From NCBI GenBank assembly GCA_015061885.1, contig SUVS01000004.1, forward strand, positions 20,641 to 84,640: a DNA stretch of 64,000 nucleotides, written 5' to 3'. Made by a program: the position numbers and the translations under genes. The notes under the pieces are model-generated. The model saw nothing but the letters and a program-made list of their open reading frames with translations. It was not told the DNA's origin and ran no database searches. Of the stretch, positions 26,229-35,291 are shown piece by piece; within the stretch, counting starts at the first letter, position 1, and every line of letters begins with the position of its first letter. This DNA comes from Lentisphaerota bacterium. Its GTDB lineage: Bacteria; Verrucomicrobiota; Lentisphaeria; Victivallales; Victivallaceae.

Positions 26229-28112
26229 ATGGATTCAATCAATGCTGTTGTATTGGGTTTGCTCGGAGGCAGTGCATTTCTTGCTCTGTTTTTCAAACGG
26301 CTTGACCGGGGAGCAAATATTATCGGGGCAGGGGGCTGTATAGCGGCTCTTCTGCTTAAATTATTTACCGCAGTGTGTGCCGGTGATGGCATGATGCTAT
26401 GTTTTCAGCTGCCGATAATCTTTGTCGGTATAGCGGCGGCGTGGCACAGCATCGGCTATATGCAGGAGCATGGCAGACACCGCATGAACCTTTACTGGTT
26501 CCTTTTTAACCTGACCATATTTGCCATGCTGACTGTTACTATGCTGAATAAAGGTTTTGTCTTTTTGCTGACCTGGGAGCTTATGGGACTGGTCAGTTTC
26601 GGACTGGTGGCGTTTGACTGGGGTAAAGACAAGGTGCGGCAAGCGGCCTGGATCTATCTCCTGGCATGTGAAGCCGGCGGTCTTCTGCTGGTCTGGGTTT
26701 TGACGATGAATCCTGAATATGTTGCCGCCGCAACGGTTGGCACGATCATTGCTTTCGGGCTGAAAGCCGGATTCCCGTTATTGCATGTATGGCTGCCGGA
26801 AGCACATCCGGCGGCTCCGGCTCCGGTATCGGCGGTGATGTCGGCGGCTATGATCCCGCTGGGGTTTTACGGTATAATGGTGTGGAGTCCGTGGGTGATA
26901 GAAATTCCGGCAGTGGGCTGGACAGCTTTTTTTGCCGGTTTGAGTGGTATGTTTGGCGGAATACTTTTCGGTTCTGCTCAAAGCGACCTCAAACGGCTGC
27001 TGGCTTATTCGAGTGTGGAAAATATCGGCATAATAACTCTGGCTTTCGGTCTGGCATTGCTGGGCAGAAGTGCGGAAAATCACCTGATGATGAGCATGGC
27101 GGCAACCGGAGCTTTTCTGCATATAATAAATCATTCACTGCTCAAAGGTACACTGTTTCTCGGAGCCGGTTCTGTTTATAAATCCATGCATACATTAAAT
27201 ATGGATGTTATGGGCTCTCTGGTGCGTAAACTGCCTGCTACCGGTTTGCTCTTTACTGTTTCGGGGATGGGGATTTCCGGGTTGCCGCCGTTTTGCGGAT
27301 TTGTCGGCGAACTTTTGATTTACATGGCGGCATTTAACGGTATAGCGTATGGTTCCGGCGGAATTTTTGCCGCGTCGCTGACAGCGGTGATCGCTCTTGC
27401 TCTTACCGGTGGTCTGGCGGCGGCGGCGTTTGCCAAAACGATTTCGGCGGTTTTTGCCGGAGAACCGCGTTCGGAAGCGGCACGCGACGCCGAACCGGAA
27501 TCTTTGAGTATGGTGCTGGCTCAACTGCTGCCGGGTGTTGCTGCATTATTGATGACTTTTGCCGCACCGGTCTTGCTGGTGTATTTTACTGCCGGAAAAA
27601 TCAGCAATGAAATCATCAAACCGTTGGTTTATAATGCGTGTTTTGCTTTGGCTTTATGCTGGCTTACCGTGATTTTTATGCTGTGGCGTAAGAGTTTGAG
27701 CAAACGGAAACAGAATTCTGAAAATCTTACCTGGGATTGCGGATTTGCTGAACCCACCGCCCGGATGCAATATACGGCAAGTGCTTTTATTCAGCCGCTG
27801 GCAGATTTGTTCAACAGTATATTGCGGCAAAAGAAATCAGTTGCAGCAGTAAAAGAACTGTTCCCGGAAAAAGCTGAATTTATTGTGGAAACTCCTGATG
27901 GTGCCGGGCGTTGGCTGTGGGCACCGCTCTTCAAGACCGCCAGTTTTGTATCTGACAAGGTAAAACATTTGCAGTCCGGTTTTCTGCATATTTATATATT
28001 GATAATGGTGTTGGCAATATTGCTGATGCTGGGTTGGAGTTTTATTGCCAAAAAAGCTCCGGTGGAAGGTCAGAACAGTACAGTTCCGGCAGTAAAGGCG
28101 GTGGTAAAATGA
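26229..28112 (+). CDS. Ehr/hydrogenase-4-type membrane subunit, HyfB-like (NuoL/antiporter family)
   Basis: Large polytopic subunit of 627 residues in an energy-converting hydrogenase-related complex, expected to move protons or sodium. It has at least a dozen hydrophobic helices. The MrpD/NuoL core is seen in EAHPAAPAPVSAVMSAAMIP and RLLAYSSVENIGIITLAFGL, with conserved charged residues on the ion path such as the lysine in GLKAGFPLLHVWLPEAHPAA. I use ATG 26229 rather than TTG 26199. It is first of six genes (26229-33456) with stop-start overlaps, so stoichiometric translation is likely. The family contains both Mrp antiporter and Hyf/Hyc subunits; the context selects Hyf. Confidence 0.9.
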   Translation: MDSINAVVLGLLGGSAFLALFFKRLDRGANIIGAGGCIAALLLKLFTAVCAGDGMMLCFQLPIIFVGIAAAWHSIGYMQEHGRHRMNLYWFLFNLTIFAMLTVTMLNKGFVFLLTWELMGLVSFGLVAFDWGKDKVRQAAWIYLLACEAGGLLLVWVLTMNPEYVAAATVGTIIAFGLKAGFPLLHVWLPEAHPAAPAPVSAVMSAAMIPLGFYGIMVWSPWVIEIPAVGWTAFFAGLSGMFGGILFGSAQSDLKRLLAYSSVENIGIITLAFGLALLGRSAENHLMMSMAATGAFLHIINHSLLKGTLFLGAGSVYKSMHTLNMDVMGSLVRKLPATGLLFTVSGMGISGLPPFCGFVGELLIYMAAFNGIAYGSGGIFAASLTAVIALALTGGLAAAAFAKTISAVFAGEPRSEAARDAEPESLSMVLAQLLPGVAALLMTFAAPVLLVYFTAGKISNEIIKPLVYNACFALALCWLTVIFMLWRKSLSKRKQNSENLTWDCGFAEPTARMQYTASAFIQPLADLFNSILRQKKSVAAVKELFPEKAEFIVETPDGAGRWLWAPLFKTASFVSDKVKHLQSGFLHIYILIMVLAILLMLGWSFIAKKAPVEGQNSTVPAVKAVVK

Positions 28113-29059
28113 GCGAAAATACTTTGAATATACTTTTGTGGTGCGGTAATTTTATTCTGGCTTTGATCGCTTCGCCGCTGCTGATCGGCATCATCAATAA
28201 AGTCAAGGCATTTTTTGCCGGACGCAAAGGTCCGCGGTTACTCCAGCTTTATTATGATCTGGCAAAATTGATGAAAAAATCTTCGGTTTACAGTACTTCC
28301 CGCGGATGGATATTTCAGGTCGCTCCATGGGGGGCATTGGCGACAGCGGTTTTGATGCTGATGATCCTGCCGGCGGCATGTCTGGTTTCGCCGGTGGCTT
28401 TCCCCGGCGATATGATACTTTTTGTCTATCTTGCCGGTTGCGGCCGGATGCTGACGGTGCTGGCGGCAATGGAAACTGCTTCGGCGTTTGAAGGCATGGG
28501 GGCGAGCCGTGAGTGCCAGTTTTCCATGCTGGCTGAAGGCGGTATTTTAACGGTATTGGCGGCGTTGGTGTTTTTGACCGGAAACTTTACTCTGTCCGGT
28601 TCGCTTACCACGCTTACCCCTGCCGGTTGGGTATCCGGCGGTACGGCAATACTTTTTCTGGCAGTGGCATTTTACATCGTTATGCTGTGCGAAAACTGCC
28701 GCGTCCCGGTCGATGACCCGGAAACCCATCTGGAACTTACCATGATCCATGAAGCTATGATTCTGGATAACAGCGGGCCGGATCTGGCGGCTATCCATTA
28801 TGGTGCGGCACTTAAACTGTGGGTGTTTCTCTCATTTCTGGCAACATTGCTTCTGCCCAATCTGGCGGCGGGTGCACTGTGGGAATTCATCGCGTTTTAC
28901 GCCTTGATACTGTTGCTTGCAGTTTCGATCGGGGTGGTTGAATCCATAATGGCACGCTTCCGTTTTCTCAAGGTTCCGCAGTTGCTGGCAGGAGCGTTGG
29001 CGATCGGTTTGCTGGCGATAGTATTGGTGGCGATCTTTGGAGGAGGTTGGAAAAAATGA
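28109..29059 (+). CDS. Ehr/hydrogenase-4-type membrane subunit, HyfC-like (NuoH family)
   Basis: Membrane subunit of 316 residues that docks the soluble arm to the membrane arm, as NuoH does in complex I. Eight hydrophobic helices are visible. The family motif VDDPETHLELTMIHEAMILD (about 200-219) and AFEGMGASRECQFSML (about 130-145) contain the acidic residues lining the coupling funnel. The ATG overlaps the upstream TGA (ATGA). It precedes HyfE-like with another ATGA overlap. Confidence 0.92.
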   Translation: MSENTLNILLWCGNFILALIASPLLIGIINKVKAFFAGRKGPRLLQLYYDLAKLMKKSSVYSTSRGWIFQVAPWGALATAVLMLMILPAACLVSPVAFPGDMILFVYLAGCGRMLTVLAAMETASAFEGMGASRECQFSMLAEGGILTVLAALVFLTGNFTLSGSLTTLTPAGWVSGGTAILFLAVAFYIVMLCENCRVPVDDPETHLELTMIHEAMILDNSGPDLAAIHYGAALKLWVFLSFLATLLLPNLAAGALWEFIAFYALILLLAVSIGVVESIMARFRFLKVPQLLAGALAIGLLAIVLVAIFGGGWKK

Positions 29060-29760
29060 CACAATTAACTGAAATAGTTCTGGCGGCACTTCTGCTCATA
29101 GATTTGGCATTGGTGGCAACAAGCCGTATGCTGCCGTGTATCAAACTGGCGGCAATGCATGGTATATTGATCGGGATTTTTCCGTTGGCACTGTGGGGCA
29201 GTAAAATTGGCGGTATGCCGCATACGGAAGTGCTGATCGTGGCACTGATCGGAGTGGTGGTCAAAGGTATGCTGTTGCCTTATCTGCTTAAAATGGCGAT
29301 GTTTCATGCTAAAGTCAAGCGGGAGCTGGAGCCGTTGGTCGGTTACGCCGGATCGCTGGCGTTGGTGGTGGCGTTGTCGGGCATGGCGTTTTATTTCTGG
29401 ATCCGCAGCGGGGTGGTTCCGCCCGGCAGTCCGCTGCTGGCGGCACCGGTGGCGTTCACAAGTATGATCGCCGGATTGTTTATTGTTATTGCCCGCAAAA
29501 AAGCTCTTACGCAAGTGGTGGGATTTCTGATTTTTGAAAACGGCATAACAGTTTTCGGTATGGGTATGGCAGTGGAGTGCGGATTGCTGGTCGAACTGGG
29601 GATCCTGCTGGATGTACTGGTACTGGTCTTTGTTATGGGGATCGCGATGTTTCATATCAACCGCGAATTTTCACATATTGATTCTGACCGGCTCAATCAC
29701 CTTACCGAAGTGGAGGAAGACGAAAATGATGATTCCGGCGAAAGCGAGGTGAAGGCATGA
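29056..29760 (+). CDS. Ehr/hydrogenase-4-type membrane subunit, HyfE-like
   Basis: Membrane protein of 234 residues related to HyfE, itself akin to MnhC/NuoK-type small subunits fused to an extra segment. Hydrophobic helices cover most of the chain; ALIGVVVKGMLLPYLLKMAM and ILLDVLVLVFVMGIAMFHIN are the best-conserved. The C-terminus is acidic and probably cytoplasmic (EVEEDENDDSGESEV). ATGA overlaps at both ends place it firmly in the operon. Confidence 0.88.
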   Translation: MTQLTEIVLAALLLIDLALVATSRMLPCIKLAAMHGILIGIFPLALWGSKIGGMPHTEVLIVALIGVVVKGMLLPYLLKMAMFHAKVKRELEPLVGYAGSLALVVALSGMAFYFWIRSGVVPPGSPLLAAPVAFTSMIAGLFIVIARKKALTQVVGFLIFENGITVFGMGMAVECGLLVELGILLDVLVLVFVMGIAMFHINREFSHIDSDRLNHLTEVEEDENDDSGESEVKA

Positions 29761-31190
29761 TTTCTTTATTTCTTATATTACTGCCGCTGGCGGGTCTGCT
29801 GGTGGTATGGGCTTCCGGCAGCCGCCTGAAAGTGCATGTTGGGGTGCTGAATATTACCGCGTTACTGCACTGTGCGGGTACGGCGGTACTGTGGTTTCTG
29901 CCGGAGCTGGATAATGTGGCTTTGGCGAAGGTTGCGGAACTGGTGGGGCAGGACTTTTTGAGTTTGACGGTATTGAGTGTGGTATCGTTTTTGAATTTGC
30001 TTTCCAGTGTGCAGACGATCAAATACTTTCCGATGGTGCGTCAGAGATTTGTCGAAAATGCCGAAAAATTTCTCTCGCCGCAGTTGGTGGCGATTTGTCT
30101 GTTGGGATTTTTAAGCAGTATGACATTGGTGGCAAGCAGTCGAAATTTCGGGTTGCTGTGGGTGGCTATGGAAGCTACGACCCTTGCCAGTGCCCCGCTG
30201 ATAATCTTCCACCGCAGCGGTAATTCGCTGGAGGCTATGTGGAAATATATCCTGATTTGCTCGGTCGGTATCGGTTTTGCCTTGTTCGGAACCATGCTGC
30301 TGGCGATTGCCGGCGAGGGCAGTCATGCGGGCATGGATATGATGCTTTTGAGCAAAGCAGTGCTGCATCCGGAATGGTTCAAAGCGGCATTTGTTTTTAT
30401 GCTTGCCGGATACGGTACCAAGATGGGGCTTGCTCCATTCCAGAGTTGGATGCCCGATGCTTACAGCGAAGCACCGGGGGTATTGTCGGTGCTTTCTTCC
30501 GGAGCGTTGCTGGCGTGTTCATTCCTGGGGGTGGCACGGGGGTTGGAGATCGCTCCCGAAAGCGTGCGGCCTTTCTGTACCGATCTGATGTTGGTTCTGG
30601 GGATGCTGTCGTTGGCTCTGGCGGCATTTTTCATTGTCCGGCAAAACGATTACAAGCGGATGCTGGCGTATTCGAGTATGGAACACATGGGGCTGGTGTC
30701 GATCATGTGGGCATTGGGGTTACAGCAAGTAGCCCTGCTGCACATAATAATCCATGCACTGCTCAAGGTGGTGCTGTTTATGACTGCCGACAATATCCAG
30801 CTGGCATGCAATACCCAGAAAATCAGCAGTATAAGCGGACTTCTTGGCGTTATCAAACGCAATGGCATAAACTATATTCTGGCAATGCTTTTGTTGTGCG
30901 GTATGCCGCCATCACCGTTGTTTTTTACCGAAATGCAGTTGATCCGTGCTGCCGGTATCTGGCAGGGCGGAGTTATATTGCTGTTGCTTTTTGTGGTGTT
31001 TTCGGGTATGACTTACCATGCGTTGCGTATGACAATGGGCAATCGTTCGGAATGTACTGCCAATGCTCTTGAGGTCAAAAAACTTGAACGCTTGAGCAAT
31101 ATACCTACGGTGATTCTGATTCTGGTGCTGGCGACGGGACTGTTGTTTGCCGCCGGATTTGTTTTGAGTGAATTAATGGTGCAGAATTGA
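29757..31190 (+). CDS. Ehr/hydrogenase-4-type membrane subunit, HyfF-like (NuoN/NuoL antiporter family)
   Basis: Second antiporter-like subunit, 477 residues with about 14 hydrophobic helices. Typical core motifs are LLWVAMEATTLASAPLI, GTKMGLAPFQSWMPDAYSEA and RMLAYSSMEHMGLVSIMWAL, which include the transmembrane lysine and glutamate of proton-pumping subunits. Together with HyfB-like it gives the complex two potential ion channels. The start overlaps the HyfE-like stop by ATGA. Confidence 0.92.
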   Translation: MISLFLILLPLAGLLVVWASGSRLKVHVGVLNITALLHCAGTAVLWFLPELDNVALAKVAELVGQDFLSLTVLSVVSFLNLLSSVQTIKYFPMVRQRFVENAEKFLSPQLVAICLLGFLSSMTLVASSRNFGLLWVAMEATTLASAPLIIFHRSGNSLEAMWKYILICSVGIGFALFGTMLLAIAGEGSHAGMDMMLLSKAVLHPEWFKAAFVFMLAGYGTKMGLAPFQSWMPDAYSEAPGVLSVLSSGALLACSFLGVARGLEIAPESVRPFCTDLMLVLGMLSLALAAFFIVRQNDYKRMLAYSSMEHMGLVSIMWALGLQQVALLHIIIHALLKVVLFMTADNIQLACNTQKISSISGLLGVIKRNGINYILAMLLLCGMPPSPLFFTEMQLIRAAGIWQGGVILLLLFVVFSGMTYHALRMTMGNRSECTANALEVKKLERLSNIPTVILILVLATGLLFAAGFVLSELMVQN

Positions 31191-31198
31191 GGTGGTTT

Positions 31199-32683
31199 AT
31201 GGAGTTGTCAAGTTTCAAAAATTGCGGAAGTATTGCACTTGCCGATATAACGATGCTGGAGTTTGAGGATTTCAAAACAACCTTGAAAGCATGTGTGAAC
31301 GAAAATAACTGCCGGGTATCAGTTTTTACAGCGTATGAAGGCAAACTTTACGCTGTATTGCTTGATCCGGCGGAACATTGTTTCAAAGCAATGGCGACTG
31401 CAGTCGGTGCAAGTTATCCGGCGTTGACCTGCGAAATACCCTGTTTGCACTGGTTTGAACGGGAGATATTTGAGCAGAGCAATATCAACCCCGAAGGTCA
31501 TCCGTGGCTGAAACCCATCCGGTTTGAAAATTCCGATAAACCCGGCGTGACCGATTACTTTACAATGCAGGGCAGTGCCGTACACGAAGTTGCAGTCGGG
31601 CCGGTGCATGCCGGAGTTATCGAACCGGGGCATTTCCGTTTTCAATGTATGGGCGAAGATGTTTACAGTCTGGAAATCGAACTTGGTTATCAGCACCGCG
31701 GCATTGAAAAAATGTTGGTTGATTCTCCGGCAAAACTCCATCGGCATCTGGTGGAAACAATTGCCGGCGACAGTTCCACAGCTTACGCATTGGCATACGA
31801 CGGTGTGATTGCCGCTCTGGCGGAAAAGCCGCGTACTGCTTTAAGCGAAAGAGCTCAAATATTGCGTACATTGGCATTGGAGCTTGAACGCATAGCCAAC
31901 CATGTCGGCGATATAGGTGCATTGGCCGGCGATGTGGCATTCCTGACCACCAACTCGTATTGCGGGCGGATACGCGGGGAGTTTTTGAATATGACCGCAC
32001 TGCTTTGCGGCAACCGCTTCGGGCGTGGTTATATTACTTACGACGGTACGGCATACGATTTGCCCAACAGCAAACTTGCTGCTTTGCGTGATTGGTTTGA
32101 ACGGACGGTTGCGGATTTCAAAAATGCCTGGGCTATAATGGCAAATGATCCGGGTGTGCTTGACCGTTTTGAAGGTACCGGCAGGGTTTCCGGCGAAATG
32201 ATGCGTGAGATCGGCGGTGTGGGTATTGCCGCCCGTGCCTCCGCTCTGGATATGGATGTGCGGCGTGATCTGACCAATATAGGTGTTTACGAAAAACTGG
32301 TTTGGAAATGTGCCGTCAAACATTCCGGCGATGTTATAGCCAGAGCCAAAGTCCGGCGGCTGGAGATCCGCGAATCCATAAGAATGGTGCGGGCATTGTT
32401 GAGCTGGCTGGAAGTTGCCGGCTCTGAATTCAGCACCGGCGAAGCGGCTCCGGATAAATTCAAGGCCGAAACGCTGGCAGTTGCCGCCGCAGAGGCATGG
32501 CGTGGCGAAGCGGTCATAGCGGCATTTACCGGCAGTAACGGCAATGTGAAGAAAGTTAAAGTGGTCGATCCGTCGTTCCACAACTGGTTTGCACTGGCGT
32601 TGGCATTGCGCGGCGAACAAATATCCAACTTCCCGATTTGCAATAAAAGTTTCAATCTGTCCTATTGCGGGCATGACCTTTAA
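31199..32683 (+). CDS. Ehr complex large subunit, fused NuoC/NuoD (HyfG-like) without NiFe-binding cysteines
   Basis: Soluble subunit of 494 residues: an N-terminal 30-kDa (NuoC-like) domain to about 110, then a hydrogenase-large-subunit/NuoD fold. Matches include ELGYQHRGIEKML and LERIANHVGDIGALAGDVAF. In true group 4 hydrogenases a CxxC follows the HRGiEk helix and a second CxxC lies near the C-terminus. Here residues 187-193 read TIAGDSS and the last ten residues FNLSYCGHDL, so only one stray Cys remains and no Ni-Fe centre can form. This places it among the energy-converting hydrogenase-related (Ehr) proteins. ATG 31199 follows GAGGTGG. The natural electron acceptor is unknown. Confidence 0.9.
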   Translation: MELSSFKNCGSIALADITMLEFEDFKTTLKACVNENNCRVSVFTAYEGKLYAVLLDPAEHCFKAMATAVGASYPALTCEIPCLHWFEREIFEQSNINPEGHPWLKPIRFENSDKPGVTDYFTMQGSAVHEVAVGPVHAGVIEPGHFRFQCMGEDVYSLEIELGYQHRGIEKMLVDSPAKLHRHLVETIAGDSSTAYALAYDGVIAALAEKPRTALSERAQILRTLALELERIANHVGDIGALAGDVAFLTTNSYCGRIRGEFLNMTALLCGNRFGRGYITYDGTAYDLPNSKLAALRDWFERTVADFKNAWAIMANDPGVLDRFEGTGRVSGEMMREIGGVGIAARASALDMDVRRDLTNIGVYEKLVWKCAVKHSGDVIARAKVRRLEIRESIRMVRALLSWLEVAGSEFSTGEAAPDKFKAETLAVAAAEAWRGEAVIAAFTGSNGNVKKVKVVDPSFHNWFALALALRGEQISNFPICNKSFNLSYCGHDL

Positions 32684-32697
32684 GGAGATATAATATT

Positions 32698-33456
32698 ATG
32701 TTTAAAGCACTGCACGCAAGATTTTTTCAAAAATACAGAACCAATAAATTCCCCGATGCTCCGCCGAATCTGCCGGAACATTTTCAGGGGCGTCCGGAGT
32801 TTGATTTGGAAAAGTCCTCGCCGGAATCATGGCAGAAAGCCGCCGCAGTCTGTCCGGCAGATGCCATTGACTGTGAAAAACCGGCGATCGACCTCGGGAA
32901 ATGTATTTTCTGTAATAAGTGTGCCAAAGCAAACCCGGCGATCCGCTTTACCGGCGAATATCGCATGGGGGCAATGAGCCGGGAAAAGCTGATAGTTGAC
33001 GGTTCAGCTTATGTTATAGATGAACAGCTGGATGCGGGTATCAAGGCGTTGTACGGTAAATCTTTGCATATAAGAGAGGTTTCAGCCGGTGGCTGTGCCG
33101 CGTGTGAACTGGATTTTAACGTGCTTAATACATTGGCCTGGGATATGGGGCGTTTCGGTTTGAAAGTGGTGGCTTCGCCGCGTCATGCCGATGCACTGCT
33201 GATAACCGGGCCGGTTACAGATAATATGCGTCTGGCATTGCAAAAGACCTACGATGCCATGGGTGAACCCAAACTGGTGATAGCGTGCGGGGCGTGTGCG
33301 GTTTCCGGCGGCTTGTTTCAGCAGAGCGATAAATGCTCCAATGGTGCCGGTGATATGCTGAAAGTCGATTTGTTTGTACCGGGCTGTCCGCCGCATCCGG
33401 CGACACTGCTCGAAGCACTGGTACGCTTCATGGGCCGCAAACAGCTTACTAAATAA
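32698..33456 (+). CDS. Ehr complex small subunit (NuoB/HyfI-like) with N-terminal 4Fe-4S segment
   Basis: Electron-transfer subunit of 252 residues. The NuoB fold carries the proximal N2-type cluster ligands: C133 and C136 (GGCAACELD), C200 (ACGACAVSGG) and C230 (PGCPPHP). The N-terminal segment holds a ferredoxin-like motif, C52 (VCPADAI) with C69, C72 and C75 (CIFCNKC), enough for one further 4Fe-4S cluster; the next motif residue reads NP instead of CP. It would pass electrons to the Ni-less large subunit next door. The GGAG ribosome site is eight bases upstream of ATG 32698. It is the last gene of the operon; no hydrogenase maturation genes (hyp) lie nearby. Confidence 0.9.
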   Translation: MFKALHARFFQKYRTNKFPDAPPNLPEHFQGRPEFDLEKSSPESWQKAAAVCPADAIDCEKPAIDLGKCIFCNKCAKANPAIRFTGEYRMGAMSREKLIVDGSAYVIDEQLDAGIKALYGKSLHIREVSAGGCAACELDFNVLNTLAWDMGRFGLKVVASPRHADALLITGPVTDNMRLALQKTYDAMGEPKLVIACGACAVSGGLFQQSDKCSNGAGDMLKVDLFVPGCPPHPATLLEALVRFMGRKQLTK

Positions 33457-33466
33457 AAGACTTGCT

Positions 33467-34168
33467 ATGCGGTTGGATAAATATCTTTCAGATGCCACAG
33501 CCCACAGCCGCCGTGATATACGGCAGCTGGTCAAGCGTAATGCCGTTACCGTAAACGGCATTGCCGCCAGAAGTGTCGATATGAAAATCGACGAAAAGCA
33601 GGATGTTGTGTGCGTAAATGGCGAAAAAGTCTTCTACCGCAAATTTATCTACCTTATGCTCAATAAGCCGCAAGGTTATTTGAGTGCCACCGAAGACGAC
33701 CGCGATCCGGTGGTGGTCGATCTGGTGCCGGATGAGTTGAAACATTTTGCCCCGTTCCCGGTCGGCAGACTTGATAAGGATACCGAAGGCTTGCTGCTGT
33801 TGACCAACGACGGGCAGTTTGACCACGAGCTGATGTCGCCGCGTAAAAATCTGTACAAGCGTTATTATGCGGAATTGGATGCTCCGGCAAATGCGGCGGA
33901 TATAGAGCTTTTTGCTTCCGGTATGGAGTTCAGGGAATTTACCGCCAAACCGGCACGACTGGAGATTTCACCTGACGATCCCTGTAAAGTTTATGTGGAA
34001 ATTGTTGAAGGCAAATACCATCAGGTCAAAAGAATGTGCGAAAGAGCCGGCAAAAATGTGCTGTTTCTGAAACGTGTGGCGATCGGTTCTTTACAGTTGG
34101 ACCCCGCATTGGAAAACGGTAAAGTCCGCGAGCTGACCGCCGGAGAGCTGGCAATATTCGGCTGGTGA
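33467..34168 (+). CDS. rsuA: 16S rRNA pseudouridine synthase (RsuA/RluB/E/F family)
   Basis: Isomerises a uridine in rRNA to pseudouridine. The 233 residues start with an S4 RNA-binding domain (MRLDKYLSDATAHSRRDIRQ) and continue with the catalytic domain. The motif GRLDKDTEGLLLLTNDG has the catalytic aspartate, and KYHQVKRMCERAGKNV is the conserved C-terminal block of RsuA. The start is ATG 33467, 11 bases after the Ehr small subunit; an upstream frame opening at 33374 would overlap it. RsuA versus RluE or RluF substrate cannot be settled by eye; RsuA is the best fit. Confidence 0.9.
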   Translation: MRLDKYLSDATAHSRRDIRQLVKRNAVTVNGIAARSVDMKIDEKQDVVCVNGEKVFYRKFIYLMLNKPQGYLSATEDDRDPVVVDLVPDELKHFAPFPVGRLDKDTEGLLLLTNDGQFDHELMSPRKNLYKRYYAELDAPANAADIELFASGMEFREFTAKPARLEISPDDPCKVYVEIVEGKYHQVKRMCERAGKNVLFLKRVAIGSLQLDPALENGKVRELTAGELAIFGW

Positions 34169-34215
34169 ATCTACAGTTTGCAGCCTCTTATTCTCTCCCA
34201 TACGCTCACAAAAAA

Positions 34216-34254
34216 GGGCATTTATCTTTTTGCATTGCACAAAGATAAATGCCC
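34216..34254 (-). terminator. Rho-independent terminator of the SDR gene
   Basis: Perfect 14-bp stem GGGCATTTATCTTT / AAAGATAAATGCCC with an 11-base loop; on the minus strand it is followed by TTTTTT. The same hairpin could slow transcripts from rsuA. Confidence 0.85.
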
Positions 34255-34292
34255 AAAATGGTTCGGAAAAAATCTTTTCCCGCAAAAACTTA

Positions 34293-34393
34293 TCAGACAC
34301 CGCTGTAAGCGTTGAAAGCTCCGTCGATCGGAATAACGATACCGTTGACAAAACCGGAGGCCTTTTCGTTCATCAGGAACTGCAAGGCACCGA
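34293..34393 (-). other. Frameshifted 3' end of the SDR gene
   Basis: Minus strand reading continues the SDR protein in another frame: EDLIGALQFLMNEKASGF, then NGIVIPIDGAFNAYSGV and a stop at 34293. These are the conserved last residues of the D-mannonate oxidoreductase-type SDR family. One base is missing in the run of G at 34404-34407 (C on the coding strand). It may be a real mutation or an assembly error. Confidence 0.8.
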
Positions 34394-35152
34394 TCAGGTC
34401 TTCGGGGCACCGAATTTACCCATCGGGGTGTGGTCGATGATCTTGTTGCCGCGGGCGGTCAGACTGCCGTCAGCATTGGTCAACAACGCACGGTTCTGGT
34501 CGGTCAGGAAGAAGCCGGGAGCGATGGCGTTCACGCGGATGCCGACTTTGGCAAAGTGGACTGCCAGCCATGCAGTAAAGTTGCTGATGGCAGCTTTGGC
34601 ACCGCTGTATGCCGGGATCTTGGTAAGCGGAGTAAAGGCGTTCATGCTGGAAATATTGATGATACAGCCGTTACCTTTTTCAGCCATGCCGCGGGCAAAA
34701 ACCTGCGTGGGCAGCAAAGTACCGAGGAAGTTCAGATTGAATACAAAGCTCACGCCCTGCGGATCAAGATCAAAGAAAGTGGTAACGCCTTCGACGGCAC
34801 CGGCAAGGTCAACTTTTTCCAGATATTCTTTGCTGGTGGTGCCTTTGGGGTGGTTGCCGCCGGCACCGTTGATGAGAATATCGCAAACGCCGTATTTGGC
34901 AACGATTTCTTTTTCGGCAGCCTTGAGGCTTTCAATTTCCAGAACATTGGCTGCAATACCGATGGCATCGCCGCCGTTGGCTTTGATTTCGTCAGCAACT
35001 TTCTGGGCATTTTCGGCACGGAGGTCGAGAATGGCAACTTTGGCTCCGCAAGCCGCGATGGCTTTGGCCATCATGCCGCAGAGTACACCGCCGCCGCCGG
35101 TAACGACTGCGACTTTGTCGGAGAGATCGAGTGCAAAAGGCAACTGCATCAT
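34394..35152 (-). CDS. SDR-family oxidoreductase, D-mannonate oxidoreductase-like, frameshifted near its end
   Basis: NAD(P)-dependent short-chain dehydrogenase similar to enzymes that reduce fructuronate or mannonate in hexuronate breakdown. The Rossmann nucleotide loop is TGGGGVLCG, NGAGGNHP is the NNAG-equivalent, and the catalytic triad is in INISSMNAF and YSGAK. The in-frame protein ends at 252 residues just after HTPMGKFGAP, whereas the family continues about 34 residues to a conserved end. That end is present in the next frame (34293-34393), so a single-base deletion interrupts the gene. If the shift is real the oligomer interface is lost. A clear promoter lies upstream (35200-35228) and a terminator downstream. 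Confidence 0.88.
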   Translation of the reverse strand: MMQLPFALDLSDKVAVVTGGGGVLCGMMAKAIAACGAKVAILDLRAENAQKVADEIKANGGDAIGIAANVLEIESLKAAEKEIVAKYGVCDILINGAGGNHPKGTTSKEYLEKVDLAGAVEGVTTFFDLDPQGVSFVFNLNFLGTLLPTQVFARGMAEKGNGCIINISSMNAFTPLTKIPAYSGAKAAISNFTAWLAVHFAKVGIRVNAIAPGFFLTDQNRALLTNADGSLTARGNKIIDHTPMGKFGAPKT

Positions 35153-35199
35153 AATAAAAATCCTTTCTTATTCCGGTACAATTCCGGAGTTTTGTTAAT

Positions 35200-35228
35200 A
35201 ATGTAACACCGTTTCCGGCTTTACGCAA
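35200..35228 (-). promoter_or_regulatory. Sigma-70-type promoter of the SDR gene
   Basis: Minus strand TTGCGT (35228-35223), 17-base spacer, TACATT (35205-35200), about 50 bases before the start codon. Confidence 0.6.
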
Positions 35229-35291
35229 GATTTTTTATATAAAATAGCACTCAAAAAGAGAAAATATTGTCAATAATAGAGGTTTGAACGG

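Noticed and set aside
26229..33456. Functional NiFe hydrogenase
   Set aside because: The large subunit lacks both CxxC ligand pairs, and no hyp maturation genes are nearby.
26229..33456. Mrp-type Na+/H+ antiporter operon
   Set aside because: Antiporter-like subunits are present, but HyfC-, HyfG- and NuoB-like subunits accompany them, which Mrp operons do not have.
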